Positions 47,278 to 57,300 of a DNA stretch of 64,000 nucleotides are shown one piece after another (within the stretch, counting starts at the first letter, position 1; each line of letters opens with the position of its first letter). Origin of the DNA: Burkholderiales bacterium. Lineage in GTDB: Bacteria; Pseudomonadota; Gammaproteobacteria; Burkholderiales; SG8-41. Under the pieces are notes generated by a model. That model was given only the letters and a program-made list of their open reading frames with translations, was not told the DNA's origin and ran no database searches. The translations under genes and the position numbers were made by a program. The stretch is from the NCBI GenBank assembly GCA_030684405.1, contig JAUXYA010000034.1:79494-143493 (forward strand), in the 5' to 3' direction.

Positions 47278-48586
47278 CACCACCGCAGTGTCAGGGGCGG
47301 GGTTGCTGACCCGCCTCTGGCGCGGCCTCGCCCGCCACGGCCGCACCCTCAATGAAAAGCGGGGGCAGCAGTGGCTGGCGCAGGCTGTTGAAACCCTGAG
47401 GTCCGAGTTGGGTGAATCCTCAGGGGTATCGCTGGCCCGCCGCATCACCGAACGTTATGCGGCGCTGCCACCGGAAGGCCGGCTCGATTTCCTGCAAATG
47501 CTGGCCGTGCGCTTTTCCACCGACACCCCGGAACTCGACGCTGCGATCCGCCATTACGCGGCGCATCCCGGCCCGGCTGCGGCACAGCTGCTGCACGAAG
47601 CAGCCGAATCGCGGCGCCAGGAAGTCCTGCGCCGGCTCAATTTTGCGCCCAGCGGTACGGCAGCCCTGCTGCACATGCGCGAGGACGTGCTGGAAATGCT
47701 GCCGCAGCACCCCGAACTCGGCGAAGTCGATGCCGATTTCGAGCATCTGTTTCGGTCCTGGTTCAACCGCGGCTTCCTGCAGTTGAAGCGTATCGACTGG
47801 CACACGCCAGCAGTCGTGCTGGAGAAAATCATCCGCTATGAGGCGGTGCACGAGATCTCGGGCTGGAGCGACCTGCGCCGCCGCCTTGATCCGCCGGACC
47901 GCAAGTGCTTCGCGTTCTTCCACCCGACGCTCGCTGACGATCCGCTGATTTTCGTTGAAGTCGCGCTGACCGAGGACATCCCGGACGCCATCGCCCCGCT
48001 GCTTGCCGACGGCCGCCCGCCGATCGACGTGCGCGCAGCGCGCACCGCCGTTTTTTATTCGATCTCGAACTGCCAGAAGGGTCTGCGCGGCGTCTCCTTC
48101 GGCAATTTCCTGATCAAGCAGGTTGCCGATGAACTGAAGCGCGATTTTCCACAGCTGCGCAACTTCGTTACGCTGTCACCGGTGCCTGGCTTCGTGTCCT
48201 GGCTTAAACGCGCACATCCGGAAGCACCGGAACTGCAGGCCATCGCCCAGCCCGGCTGGCATACCGACGCTGCCCTCGCGGAACACCTGCGTCCGCGCCT
48301 GCAAGCCCTGCTGACCTCTTACCTGTTCGATGCCAAAACTGACCTCGATCGCCCGGCCGACCCGGTTGCGCGCTTCCACCTCGGCAACGGCGCCTGTATC
48401 GAGCATGTGCGCTGGCTCGGCGACGTTTCCGAAAAAGGCCTGCGCAACGCCGCCGGCTTCATGGTGAACTACCTCTACGACCTCGACAATATCGAGGCCA
48501 ACCACGAAGCCCACTTCAAGCACGGCACCATCTTTGCCTCACGCCAGGTTCGCGCCTTGCGTGAACCGGCACAACGCTCCGACTAG
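47258..48586 (+). CDS. mcd: Malonyl-CoA decarboxylase
   Basis: A 442-residue enzyme converting malonyl-CoA to acetyl-CoA and CO2. The N-terminal half is helical. The GNAT-like catalytic half contains ISNCQKGLRGVSFGNFLIKQ, FVTLSPVPGFVSWL and an AFFHPTLADDPLIFVEVAL segment, all typical. The start is either GTG at 47258, overlapping the Bug gene, or GTG at 47288; neither has a clear ribosome site. It converges on the next gene with a 4-base overlap of stops (CTAG). Confidence 0.92.
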   Translation: MPKSRTDTTAVSGAGLLTRLWRGLARHGRTLNEKRGQQWLAQAVETLRSELGESSGVSLARRITERYAALPPEGRLDFLQMLAVRFSTDTPELDAAIRHYAAHPGPAAAQLLHEAAESRRQEVLRRLNFAPSGTAALLHMREDVLEMLPQHPELGEVDADFEHLFRSWFNRGFLQLKRIDWHTPAVVLEKIIRYEAVHEISGWSDLRRRLDPPDRKCFAFFHPTLADDPLIFVEVALTEDIPDAIAPLLADGRPPIDVRAARTAVFYSISNCQKGLRGVSFGNFLIKQVADELKRDFPQLRNFVTLSPVPGFVSWLKRAHPEAPELQAIAQPGWHTDAALAEHLRPRLQALLTSYLFDAKTDLDRPADPVARFHLGNGACIEHVRWLGDVSEKGLRNAAGFMVNYLYDLDNIEANHEAHFKHGTIFASRQVRALREPAQRSD

Positions 48587-49710
48587 GCTGCCAGCGACTG
48601 CGCCGCAATACGACGCACATCCATCACGTCACGCAGGCGGTTGTAGAGATGGAAGCCGAATTGCAACTGTCCGCCGCGCACCGTAAAGCGGACTCGCCCC
48701 GAGGCAAGCTGTTCGCCAAACTTCAGCAGGCCGTGATCAAGCAGCGCACTGTCGATCTCCCCTGCCGCCTCGCCGACGGCCGCCACATGGCTTAACTGCC
48801 CGCCGATGCCGGGCCGCTCGACCGGCATGCCGAGTTCCTCCAGCGCCGTACGCAGCCGCTCCGCAAGTCCCAGCGCATGGCGCTCCACTTCCGCCACGCT
48901 ACAGCCGTCGATCACCCGCAGCGCCTCCTGGGCCACGGCGAGGCTCAGCAGGTGCGGCATTTCCGGACGACGGTCGCGTGGCCTGCGCCGCCGCAGGAAG
49001 GGATCGGCCGCGCCGCCCCATGTTTCGTCGACAAACAAAAAGGCGGAGCCGTGCACACCCAGCGCATTGCCGTCCGCGGCGACGATCAGGCCATTGATGC
49101 CCTCACGCAGTACATCGATGCCGAGTATGCCCACGCTGGCTGAACCGTCGACGAGGAAGAAGACATTCCGCGCGCGACACAGGCTGCCGATGTCAGCAAG
49201 CGGCAGGCGCCAGCCGCGCGCGTGCGACACCGCCGGCAACGCCACCAACGCGGTGCCGCCATCGACCAGCACCTTCAGGTGCGCCACGGCAAAACCATCC
49301 GCATCAATCGCGACCTCGCGCAGTTCGAGGCTGTGACGCCGTGCCTGCTCACGCCAGTACGCGGCGAAGGACGGACGGCTCAGTGCCGTACAGAGCACAA
49401 GGTTGCTGCAATGCCGCAGGTCGAGCCGGGCCGCGACTGCGTCCAGTGCCCCTGCAGACGAAGAAAACAGCTGGATATCCGTCGCCGTGGCACGGATGAG
49501 CCTTGCAAAAAACTCGCGACAGGACTGCAGCATCGACAGCGCGTGGTTTTCACCGAAACTGGCGAGCAGCTGCGCCTCCAGCACGCCACTCACCCGTTCG
49601 CGCGCCGTCTCCGGCAGCAAGCCGGAAGATGCAGCATCAACATAGATCCAGCGGCTGGTTGCCGGGAACAGGTCACTCAGCGGACGGATCAGCAGGCTAT
49701 CGTCGGACAT
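48583..49710 (-). CDS. Class V aminotransferase-fold protein lacking the PLP lysine
   Basis: A 375-residue protein similar overall to cysteine desulfurase/class V aminotransferases. It has an N-terminal YVDAASSGLLPE (compare YLDxAAxG), an aspartate at the PLP ring site (FLVDGSASVG), and the PAVSHARGWRLPL strand. Where the family has the Schiff-base lysine (SxHKxLGGPxG), this protein reads ADGNALGVHGSAFLFV, with Asn (AAT codon) instead of Lys. PLP aldimine chemistry would therefore be lost, pointing to a non-catalytic or altered role. It is convergent with the decarboxylase gene and divergent from the LysR gene. Confidence 0.75.
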   Translation of the reverse strand: MSDDSLLIRPLSDLFPATSRWIYVDAASSGLLPETARERVSGVLEAQLLASFGENHALSMLQSCREFFARLIRATATDIQLFSSSAGALDAVAARLDLRHCSNLVLCTALSRPSFAAYWREQARRHSLELREVAIDADGFAVAHLKVLVDGGTALVALPAVSHARGWRLPLADIGSLCRARNVFFLVDGSASVGILGIDVLREGINGLIVAADGNALGVHGSAFLFVDETWGGAADPFLRRRRPRDRRPEMPHLLSLAVAQEALRVIDGCSVAEVERHALGLAERLRTALEELGMPVERPGIGGQLSHVAAVGEAAGEIDSALLDHGLLKFGEQLASGRVRFTVRGGQLQFGFHLYNRLRDVMDVRRIAAQSLAA

Positions 49711-49954
49711 CGGGCAGACATGGCGTTTTCGTTTTGATTTTGCTTCGCCCCAGCCCTTAGGGCCGGGACTGCATCCCCGATACTGCCCAATGCCGCAGCC
49801 GACAACAATTCCCGAGATGCAAACGTGGGGTTGCCGAAATTGGAACGATTACGGCAAATCAGCGTTTCCCTTTTGCCAAGGGACAAACTATATTGAGTTG
49901 GAACAATCGCCGGAACGCCCGGAAAACAATAACCAACAAGCGATCGTTGCCAAA

Positions 49955-50896
49955 ATGGGAAAACCTGCATTTCCTGCACTGCAAGGTTTGGATGTCCGCA
50001 CGCTGCGGCTGTTCGAGGCCGTGGTCAAAACCGGCAATCTGACTCAGGCCGCGCGCGCCAGCCATCTCGCCGTCGGCGCCGCCAGTCGCCGGATCAGCAA
50101 TTTCGAAACCCTCATCGGCACGCCGCTGCTGGAACGTTATGCCCGGGGTGTACGCCCGACCGTGATGGGCCTCAAGGTTGCAGAGTCCGTGCGCAACATC
50201 CTCGATGAGGTAAACGGGCTGAGCAGCATTTCGCAGAACCTGCGCCAGGGCCTGACCCAGCATGTTCACCTGCTTGGCAACGGTGTGGCCATCACCGAAT
50301 ACCTGCCCAACGTCATCCGCAGTTTCCGCGAAAAGCACCCGGACGTATTGGTGGAAGTCGAGGAATCACGGTCCTGGGATACCGCCAGGGCGCTGCGGCA
50401 GGAACAGGCGCGGATCGGCATCGCAGCCATCGTCCAGCCGCACGGCATCGGCCTGCACCACTTCGAGTACGTGACCGAGCCGTTGGTGCTGGTCGCGCAC
50501 AAGTCCCATCCGCTGGGGCGCCGCCAGCGCGTGCGTTTCGCCGAAACCTTCGACTACGAGTACATCGGACTGCAACTGGAGAGCATCATTTATGGGCCGT
50601 TGCAAGAGGAAGCACGGCAGGCCGGCAAAGTCATCCGCATCCTTGCCCAGGTCGGCGGCCTCTACCACGCCTGCCGCATGGTATCGGCAGGGATCGGTCT
50701 CGCCGTGGTGCCGGAAAGTCTCGCACTGTCGTTGAAAGGCTGCTTCGACCTGTCGATGATCCGCCTGGACTCCCAGCGCTACGTGTTTCGCGAATACGTG
50801 CTGCATACCGATGAAGGGCGGATGAGCGAAGCCGAGCGTGCGCTGCTGCAGCATCTGCGCGACAGCGACCCCCTGCCTCACCTTGCGAAGCGCTGA
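49955..50896 (+). CDS. LysR-family transcriptional regulator
   Basis: A 313-residue regulator. The N-terminal winged helix is LRLFEAVVKTGNLTQAARASHLAVGAASRR (read across helix-turn-helix), followed by a LysR substrate domain with LVLVAHKSHPLG and VSAGIGLAVVPESLAL. I chose the ATG at 49955, which gives the usual length; the open frame back to 49790 encodes residues unlike the family. It is divergent from the class V aminotransferase-like gene across a 244-bp AT-richer gap and may control it and the Bug/decarboxylase pair. Confidence 0.9.
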   Translation: MGKPAFPALQGLDVRTLRLFEAVVKTGNLTQAARASHLAVGAASRRISNFETLIGTPLLERYARGVRPTVMGLKVAESVRNILDEVNGLSSISQNLRQGLTQHVHLLGNGVAITEYLPNVIRSFREKHPDVLVEVEESRSWDTARALRQEQARIGIAAIVQPHGIGLHHFEYVTEPLVLVAHKSHPLGRRQRVRFAETFDYEYIGLQLESIIYGPLQEEARQAGKVIRILAQVGGLYHACRMVSAGIGLAVVPESLALSLKGCFDLSMIRLDSQRYVFREYVLHTDEGRMSEAERALLQHLRDSDPLPHLAKR

Positions 50897-50919
50897 ACAA
50901 CCGCGGCCCCGTCCGCCAG

Positions 50920-51498
50920 TCAGCGTTTCTTGCCGAGCAGCGTGCCACGACAGTTGCGTGCGCCGCAGTGGCAGGGATGCTCGCGCTTCAGCTTCGGGGT
51001 GTGCCTTTCCTCGAGCACCAGGTTGTAGTCGTACGACAGTTCCGCGCCGAGCGGGATGCGGCGGATCGCATCGATGAACACACGGCCATCTTCCTCGTTC
51101 GCCTCGCAGTTGGGCGCGCAGGAGTGATTGATCCAGCGCGCAGGACCGCCGCGCTTGGTCGCGTCGATGACGATCTTGTCCGTCGCCGCAAACAGCATGG
51201 TGTGCGAATTGCCATCATGCAGCTCACCATAGAGGCGATCGGCCGCAGCATGCGAAATGCGGTCACCGGTGTACTCGATGATGCGCGCGCCCTTCGGAAT
51301 ATCCGTCACCGCGAACACCCCGCGGCCATGAATAGGCGAGCGACGCACTGCGACACGCGGCTTCGCAGGCTTGCCTGCCTTAACCGACTTCGCAGCCGCT
51401 TTCTTGCCTGGCTTATTGCGCGAGCTTAATTGTAACTCTTTGTTTTTAAACGATTTTTTAGATTTCTTGCGGGTGCTGCCAGTCTTCTTTTGGGTCAT
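50920..51498 (-). CDS. SET-domain protein lysine methyltransferase
   Basis: A 192-residue protein. The first ~45 residues are a Lys/Ala-rich basic tail. A SET domain follows: RRSPIHGRGVFA, WINHSCAPNCEAN (AdoMet-binding NHS), and ELSYDYN with the catalytic-region Tyr. A post-SET zinc motif closes it (CHCGARNCRGTLLG). Bacterial SET enzymes of this type methylate lysines, possibly on basic DNA-binding proteins; the target is not known. It overlaps the upstream dehydratase gene by 4 bases. Confidence 0.87.
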   Translation of the reverse strand: MTQKKTGSTRKKSKKSFKNKELQLSSRNKPGKKAAAKSVKAGKPAKPRVAVRRSPIHGRGVFAVTDIPKGARIIEYTGDRISHAAADRLYGELHDGNSHTMLFAATDKIVIDATKRGGPARWINHSCAPNCEANEEDGRVFIDAIRRIPLGAELSYDYNLVLEERHTPKLKREHPCHCGARNCRGTLLGKKR

Positions 51499-53273
51499 CG
51501 CTTGCGGGGTGTCCTGGTGGTGATTTCGGGTTTGAGAAAAGAAAAATCGCAGCCTTCGTCGGCCTGGGTGATCTGCTCCATGAACAACTTGCGATAGCCG
51601 CGTGTATCTTCCTTGCGTGGCTTCGACACCTTGAGGCGCCGGCGCCGCGCCTCGAGTTCGGCGTCATCCACCAGCAGTTCGAGCTTGCGTGCCGGTACAT
51701 CGAGTCTGATACGGTCGCCATTCTGCACCAGCGCCAGCGTGCCGCCCACCGCAGACTCCGGTGTCACGTGAAGCACGATCGCGCCGAAGGCAGTGCCGCT
51801 CATGCGCGCATCGGAAATGCGGATCATGTCCTTGACGCCTTTGGATCCCAGCTTTTTCGGGATCGGCAGGTAACCGGCTTCCGGCATGCCCGGAGCGCCG
51901 ATCGGCCCGGCATTCTTCAATACCAGAATGTCGTCGGCTTTGACATCCAGATCCGGATCATCGACCCGTTCCGCGAGGTCAGGCAGCGACTCGAACACCA
52001 CTGCCCGACCCACGTGTTGCGCCAGCTTCGGATCCATCGCAGCCTGCTTGATGATCGCACCACCCGGCGCAAGATTGCCGCGCAACACAGCGATGCTGCC
52101 ACCGGCGAACACGGGATCACTGAACTTGCGCACCACCTGCTGATTCCAGCCCGGTGGCGTGTCGGCCATGTTCTGCCCCAGCGTCCTGCCGGTCACCGTC
52201 AGCGCCTTCAGATTCAGCTGGTGTTTGATCTCGCGCAGGATGGTCGTCAGGCCGCCGGCCTTGTAGAGGTCTTCCATATAGCCCTGCCCGGTCGGTTTGA
52301 GGTCGACCAGCACCGGCGTCTCGCGGCCCATTTTGTCGAAGGCATCGAGGTCGAGTTTGATGCCGAGGCGCCCGGCCATCGCCGTCAGATGCACGATGGC
52401 ATTGGTCGAGCCGCCCACCGCAAACAGCACGCGCAGCGCATTCTCGAAGGCTTCGACGGTCATGATCCTGTCCGGCGTCAGCTTCTCCTTCGCCATGGCT
52501 ACCGCGCGCGCGCCGCTCGCTTCAGCCTGGCGCAGTCGGTCGGCCATCACCGCCGGCACACAGGCACCGCCCGGCAGCATCATGCCCATCGCCTCGCTGC
52601 ACAGCGCCATCGTGCTCGCGGTCCCCATCACCATGCAGGTGCCGGCGGAAGGCGCGAGCTTTTTGTTGATCTCGCCGATCTCCTCCTCGGAAATCTCTGC
52701 GGCGCGGAATTTGCCCCAGAAACGGCGGCAGTCGGTGCAGGCGCCCAGGCGTTCACCCTTGTGGTCACCGGTGATCATCGGGCCGGTAACCAGCATGATC
52801 GAGGGCACGTTGGCGCTCGCCGCGCCCATCAGCAGCGCCGGCACGGTCTTGTCGCAGCCGCCGATCAGCACCACGGAGTCGACGGGCTGCCCGCGCAGCA
52901 TCTCCTCGGTGTCGATCGCCATCAGGTTGCGCAGGTACATGCTGGTCGGATGCGCGAAGGACTCGTGCAGCGTGATCACCGGGAATTCCACCGGCAGGCC
53001 GCCGGCGAGCATCACGCCGCGCTTCACCGCCTCGATCAGCTCCGGCACGTTGCGATGGCAGGCGTTGAAGCCGCTGAAGGTGTTGGTGATGCCGACGATC
53101 GGGCGATCGAGCGCCTCGTCGGTGTAGCCCATCGCCTTGATGAAGGCCTTGCGCAGGAACAGCGAAAATCCCTCGTCGCCGTAGGCGGTGAGGCCCTTGC
53201 GCATGCCGCTCTTGCCGGTCACCCGTTTTGCTTTGCCGACCGAACCTTTACCGCCCTTACCGCTCCGCGCCAT
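51495..53273 (-). CDS. IlvD/Edd-family dehydratase
   Basis: A 592-residue Fe-S dehydratase. Cluster cysteines appear in GGCDKT and ACTDCRRFWGK, with GTCMVMGTASTMA as the third. The C-terminal swivel domain contains PGMPEAGYLP and RMSGTAFGAIVLHVTPESA. The ACTDCR and MSGTAFG variants are closer to sugar-acid (pentonate) dehydratases than to classical IlvD, so the substrate may be an aldonic acid. A Lys/Gly-rich leader precedes the domain. It is coupled to the SET gene by an ATGA overlap. Confidence 0.88.
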   Translation of the reverse strand: MARSGKGGKGSVGKAKRVTGKSGMRKGLTAYGDEGFSLFLRKAFIKAMGYTDEALDRPIVGITNTFSGFNACHRNVPELIEAVKRGVMLAGGLPVEFPVITLHESFAHPTSMYLRNLMAIDTEEMLRGQPVDSVVLIGGCDKTVPALLMGAASANVPSIMLVTGPMITGDHKGERLGACTDCRRFWGKFRAAEISEEEIGEINKKLAPSAGTCMVMGTASTMALCSEAMGMMLPGGACVPAVMADRLRQAEASGARAVAMAKEKLTPDRIMTVEAFENALRVLFAVGGSTNAIVHLTAMAGRLGIKLDLDAFDKMGRETPVLVDLKPTGQGYMEDLYKAGGLTTILREIKHQLNLKALTVTGRTLGQNMADTPPGWNQQVVRKFSDPVFAGGSIAVLRGNLAPGGAIIKQAAMDPKLAQHVGRAVVFESLPDLAERVDDPDLDVKADDILVLKNAGPIGAPGMPEAGYLPIPKKLGSKGVKDMIRISDARMSGTAFGAIVLHVTPESAVGGTLALVQNGDRIRLDVPARKLELLVDDAELEARRRRLKVSKPRKEDTRGYRKLFMEQITQADEGCDFSFLKPEITTRTPRKR

Positions 53274-53344
53274 GGTAATTCGCCTTGAAAAAATCAGGCT
53301 TGCACGATAGCCGAAGGGTTATCCCGAGGCAAGGCGCCCCGCCC

Positions 53345-54142
53345 TCAGGTCCCGCGGAACACCGGCGGGCGTTTCTCGATGAAGGCGCGCAGGGCTTCCT
53401 TCGTATCCTCGGTGCCCTTGAGCTTGTTGTTCATGGTGTTCTGCAGTTCGAGCTGCTGCTCAACGTCCTGCTGCCAGGCGCGCCTGAGCGCAACCTTGGT
53501 CATCTGCACCGCGACCGGCGCCTTGCTGTTGAGCCGCTGTGCCAGAGCCATCGCCTCGTCCATCAGCCGCTCATGGGGCACCACCTTGGTCGCCAACCCC
53601 CATGCCAGCGCCTGCTGCGCATCGAAGGGCTCGCCCAGCAGGCAGATTTCCGCCGCCCGCGCGTGTCCGACCAGCCGCGGCAGGTACCAGGTGGCCGTCT
53701 CACCCATCAGCCCGCGCTCGACAAAATTGACGCCGAAATTAGCCTGCTCACTGAGGATGCGGAAGTCCGCCGCAAAGGCCATGTTGCAACCGGCGCCGCG
53801 GGTCACGCCGTTGACCGCGGCAATGACCGGCTTGGTGATCTGGCTGAAGCCGATGGCGTAGTAATACTTCATGTCGAACAAGGGCTGCGGCGAGGTGCCA
53901 CCGGCCCCCGCTTTCTCGGCCTCCGCCCGCGCCTTGAGGTCAGCACCGGAACAGAAACCACGACCGTTGCCGGTGGCCACGATTGTCCACACTTCCGGAT
54001 CGGCTTCCGCGGTGCGCAGCAGATGCTCCATGTCGTTGCGCATCACGTTGTCGATCGCGTTCAGCCGCTCCGGGCGGTTGAGCCGCAGCACACCGGTGTG
54101 TCCGATGACTTCCCACTGGATGGCCTGATAGTCCTTGTACAT
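53345..54142 (-). CDS. Enoyl-CoA hydratase/isomerase (crotonase) family protein
   Basis: A 265-residue crotonase-fold enzyme. The oxyanion-hole segments are [15 protein letters not shown] and [18 protein letters not shown]. The catalytic loop [21 protein letters not shown] keeps the family outline (Glu near the usual acid position). It acts on acyl-CoA esters in fatty-acid or aromatic catabolism. I chose the ATG at 54142, with GGGAG at a good distance; the frame runs on to 54247 without family similarity. Confidence 0.88.
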   Translation of the reverse strand: MYKDYQAIQWEVIGHTGVLRLNRPERLNAIDNVMRNDMEHLLRTAEADPEVWTIVATGNGRGFCSGADLKARAEAEKAGAGGTSPQPLFDMKYYYAIGFSQITKPVIAAVNGVTRGAGCNMAFAADFRILSEQANFGVNFVERGLMGETATWYLPRLVGHARAAEICLLGEPFDAQQALAWGLATKVVPHERLMDEAMALAQRLNSKAPVAVQMTKVALRRAWQQDVEQQLELQNTMNNKLKGTEDTKEALRAFIEKRPPVFRGT

Positions 54143-54244
54143 CTGCGTTTCTCCCGCTAGACTGGAATCGTCGCACCATACCGGCGCGGCGGTGCACATG
54201 CAACTGGCGTCCACGATCAGGACGCCTCGCGGCTTGATCGACAT

Positions 54245-54280
54245 CAAATCGGGACGCCTGACAAGTCTTTCCCCGATTTG
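54245..54280 (+). promoter_or_regulatory. Inverted repeat in the leader of the ribonucleotide reductase gene
   Basis: CAAATCGGG and CCCGATTTG form a perfect 9-bp stem around 18 bases, 56 bases before the reductase start, in the 193-bp divergent gap. It could be a leader hairpin or operator. It matches neither the NrdR box nor a cobalamin riboswitch core as I know them. Confidence 0.4.
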
Positions 54281-54335
54281 CGGCCGGGCGCATACTTCGG
54301 CTCAATCGCGCAACACCGAAAGAGGAAGACCCGTA

Positions 54336-57300
54336 ATGAACGAAACCGCCGCCGGCACTGCGCAACTCGCGCTCCCCGAACAGGAAATCAGCCGCGACAC
54401 CCTCATCGAGAAATACGCCAAGGGCAAGGAAACCAGCATCACCGAAGTGCGCCGTCGTGTGGCGCGCGCACTCGCCCAGGTTGAAGCCGAGCAGCAGCGC
54501 GCAGTCTGGGAAAAGCGCTTCCTGCAAGCGCAGGAAGACGGATTCATCCCCGCAGGACGCATCAACTCCGCCGCCGGCGTGCAACTTGCGGCCACGCTGA
54601 TCAACTGTTTCGTGCAGCCGGTCGGCGACTCGATCTCCGAAACCGTTGACGGCCGCCCCGGCATCTACATCGCGCTGCAGGAAGCCGCCGAAACCATGCG
54701 CCGCGGTGGCGGCGTCGGTTACGACTTCTCGTCGATCCGGCCCAAAGGCGCCGAGGTCAAGGGCACGCAATCGAATGCCAGCGGCCCGGTGTCGTACATG
54801 CGCGTGTTTGACCGCTCCTGTGAGACCGTGGAATCCGCCGGCTCGCGCCGCGGCGCGCAGATGGCCGTGCTGCGCTGTGACCATCCTGATGTCGAGGATT
54901 TCATCCACGCCAAGGACAAGGGCGATCTCACCAACTTCAACATCTCGGTGGGCGTCACCGATCCCTTCATGGAGGCGGTCGAAAAGGACCGCGAGGTCGA
55001 ACTGGTCCACCGCTCGAAACCCAACACCAAGCAGATGGCCAAGGGTTCATACCAGCGCGAAGACGGCCTCTGGGTTTATCGCAAGGTGCCGGCACGCGAC
55101 CTGTGGGACCAGATCATGCGCTCGACCTATGACCACGCCGAGCCCGGCGTGCTGTTCATCGACCGCATGAACAAGGACAACAACCTCAATTATTGCGAAA
55201 CCATCGAGGCTACGAATCCCTGTGTAACGGCTGACACCTGGGTCATGACCGCTGACGGCGCACGACAGGTTCATCAACTGATTGGCACCCGATTTAACGC
55301 GATCGTTGACGGCAAGGCTTACCCAACGGAATCCAGCGGATTTTTCGCCACCGGCACCAAACCGGTATTGAAACTGCGCACCCGCGAAGGCCATGCGCTG
55401 CGGCTCACGCCCGACCATCTTGTGTTATCCGTTTCCGAACGGACGCGTTATCGCCGGGAGACCGAATGGCGCAAGGCGCAAGACCTGCGACCCGGCGATG
55501 AAATCGTGCTCCACAATAATGCCGATCTCACTGAGTGGGCGGGTCCGCATTCGCAGTCTGAAGGCTATTTGATCGGCCTGCTGCTGGGTGATGGCACACT
55601 GAAGACTGACAAGGCGATCCTTGGCGCATGGGATCCGATGGTCGCCAAAGTGGCAAACGGCGAAACGCTGCAGTCGCATGGCGTGCGCACGATGATGGAT
55701 GCCGCCCACGCTGCTGCGCTGACCTTGCCGCACCGCGCAGACTTCAGCGGATGGCTGACCGTTGCAGGGCAGCCGGGACATTACCGTCTCGCACTCGGCG
55801 CACTGAAAACCCTCGCCCATGAGTTGGGCATGGCGCCCGGCAATAAAACACTGACGCCTGAAATCGAGCGTTGCTCATCGGCGTTTTATCGCGGATTCCT
55901 GCGCGGCCTGTTCGATGCGGACGGCTCTGTACAGGGCGCACAGGCCAAAGGCGTTTCCGTACGACTCACCCAGGTCAGTCTCGCGGTGCTCGAAGGAACA
56001 CAGCGCATGCTGGGTCGACTGGGCATCAATTCAACCATTTACCGCAATCGCAGGGCCGGAGGCCCGCGGGCACTGCCGGATGGCAAAGGCGGCAGCAAGG
56101 AGTATCTGACGCAGCCGCTGCACGAATTGATCATCAGCGGTGCAAACCTTGCGACATTTGCGACACGCATCGGATTTTCCGATGCTGACAAGGGAGAGCG
56201 CCTGAAGCAATCCCTCAACGCCTACCAGCGCACCCTCAACCGGGACCGATTCGTTGCGACCGTCGAGAGCTTGGAAGAGGACGGCATTGAAGCGGTTTAC
56301 GACGTGACCGTATCTGAAGTGCATGCCTTTGATGCCAACGGCCTGTATGTACATAACTGCGCCGAACAGCCCTTGCCCCCTTACGGCTGCTGTTGCCTCG
56401 GCTCGATCGACCTCACCAAGTTCGTGAAGAACCCCTTCGCCGAAAACAATGTCTTCGACTTCGAACACTTCGGCAAGGTCGTCACAGTGGCGACCCGCAT
56501 GCTCGACAACGTGCTCGACGTCACCGCCTGGCCGCTAAAGCAGCAGCATGAGGAAGCCATGAACAAGCGCCGTGTCGGCTTGGGCTTCACCGGGCTTGGT
56601 GATGCGCTGATCATGCTGCGCCTGCGTTACGACACTCTGGAAGCGCGGCAAATGGCAGCGAAGATTTCGGAAGCGATGCGCGACCACGCCTACCGCGCCT
56701 CCGCAGAGTTGGCCCGCGAAAAAGGCGCCTTCCCGCTGTTCAACGCCGATCTCTACCTCTCGGGCAGCAGCTTCGCCGCGCGTCTGCCGGAAGACATCAA
56801 GCAGGTCATCCGCAAACAGGGCATCCGCAACAGTCACCTGCTGTCGATCGCGCCCACCGGCACGATCAGCCTGTCTTTTGCAGACAACGCCTCGAACGGC
56901 ATCGAACCGCCGTTCTCCTGGACCTATACCCGCAAGAAACGCATGCCCGACAACACCATGCGCGAGTTCGCGGTTGAGGATCACGCCTGGCGGCGCTGGA
57001 AGGCGATGGGCGGCAACACCTCGCAGTTGCCGCCGTGGTTCGTCACCGCACTGGAAATCTCCGCCAGCGCGCACGAGGAAATGGTCGCTGCGGTCGCGCC
57101 CTATGTCGACACCAGCATTTCGAAAACCGTCAACGTGCCCGAGGACTATCCCTACGGCGAATTCCAGGACCTCTACTTCAAGGCCTGGAAATCCGGGCTG
57201 AAGGGTCTCGCCACCTACCGTCCGAACAGCGTGCTGGGTTCGGTGCTGTCGGTCGAACCCTCGGCCAAGGAAAAGGCGCCGCAGGATTTCCGCGCCGACG

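Noticed and set aside
51768..53288. 506-codon plus-strand frame opposite the IlvD/Edd gene
   Set aside because: It is antisense to a gene with clear cluster motifs, His/Arg-rich, and shows no domain.
54143..54335. Cobalamin riboswitch or NrdR boxes upstream of the B12-dependent reductase
   Set aside because: No B12-box-like core and no paired NrdR consensus were seen in the 193-bp gap.
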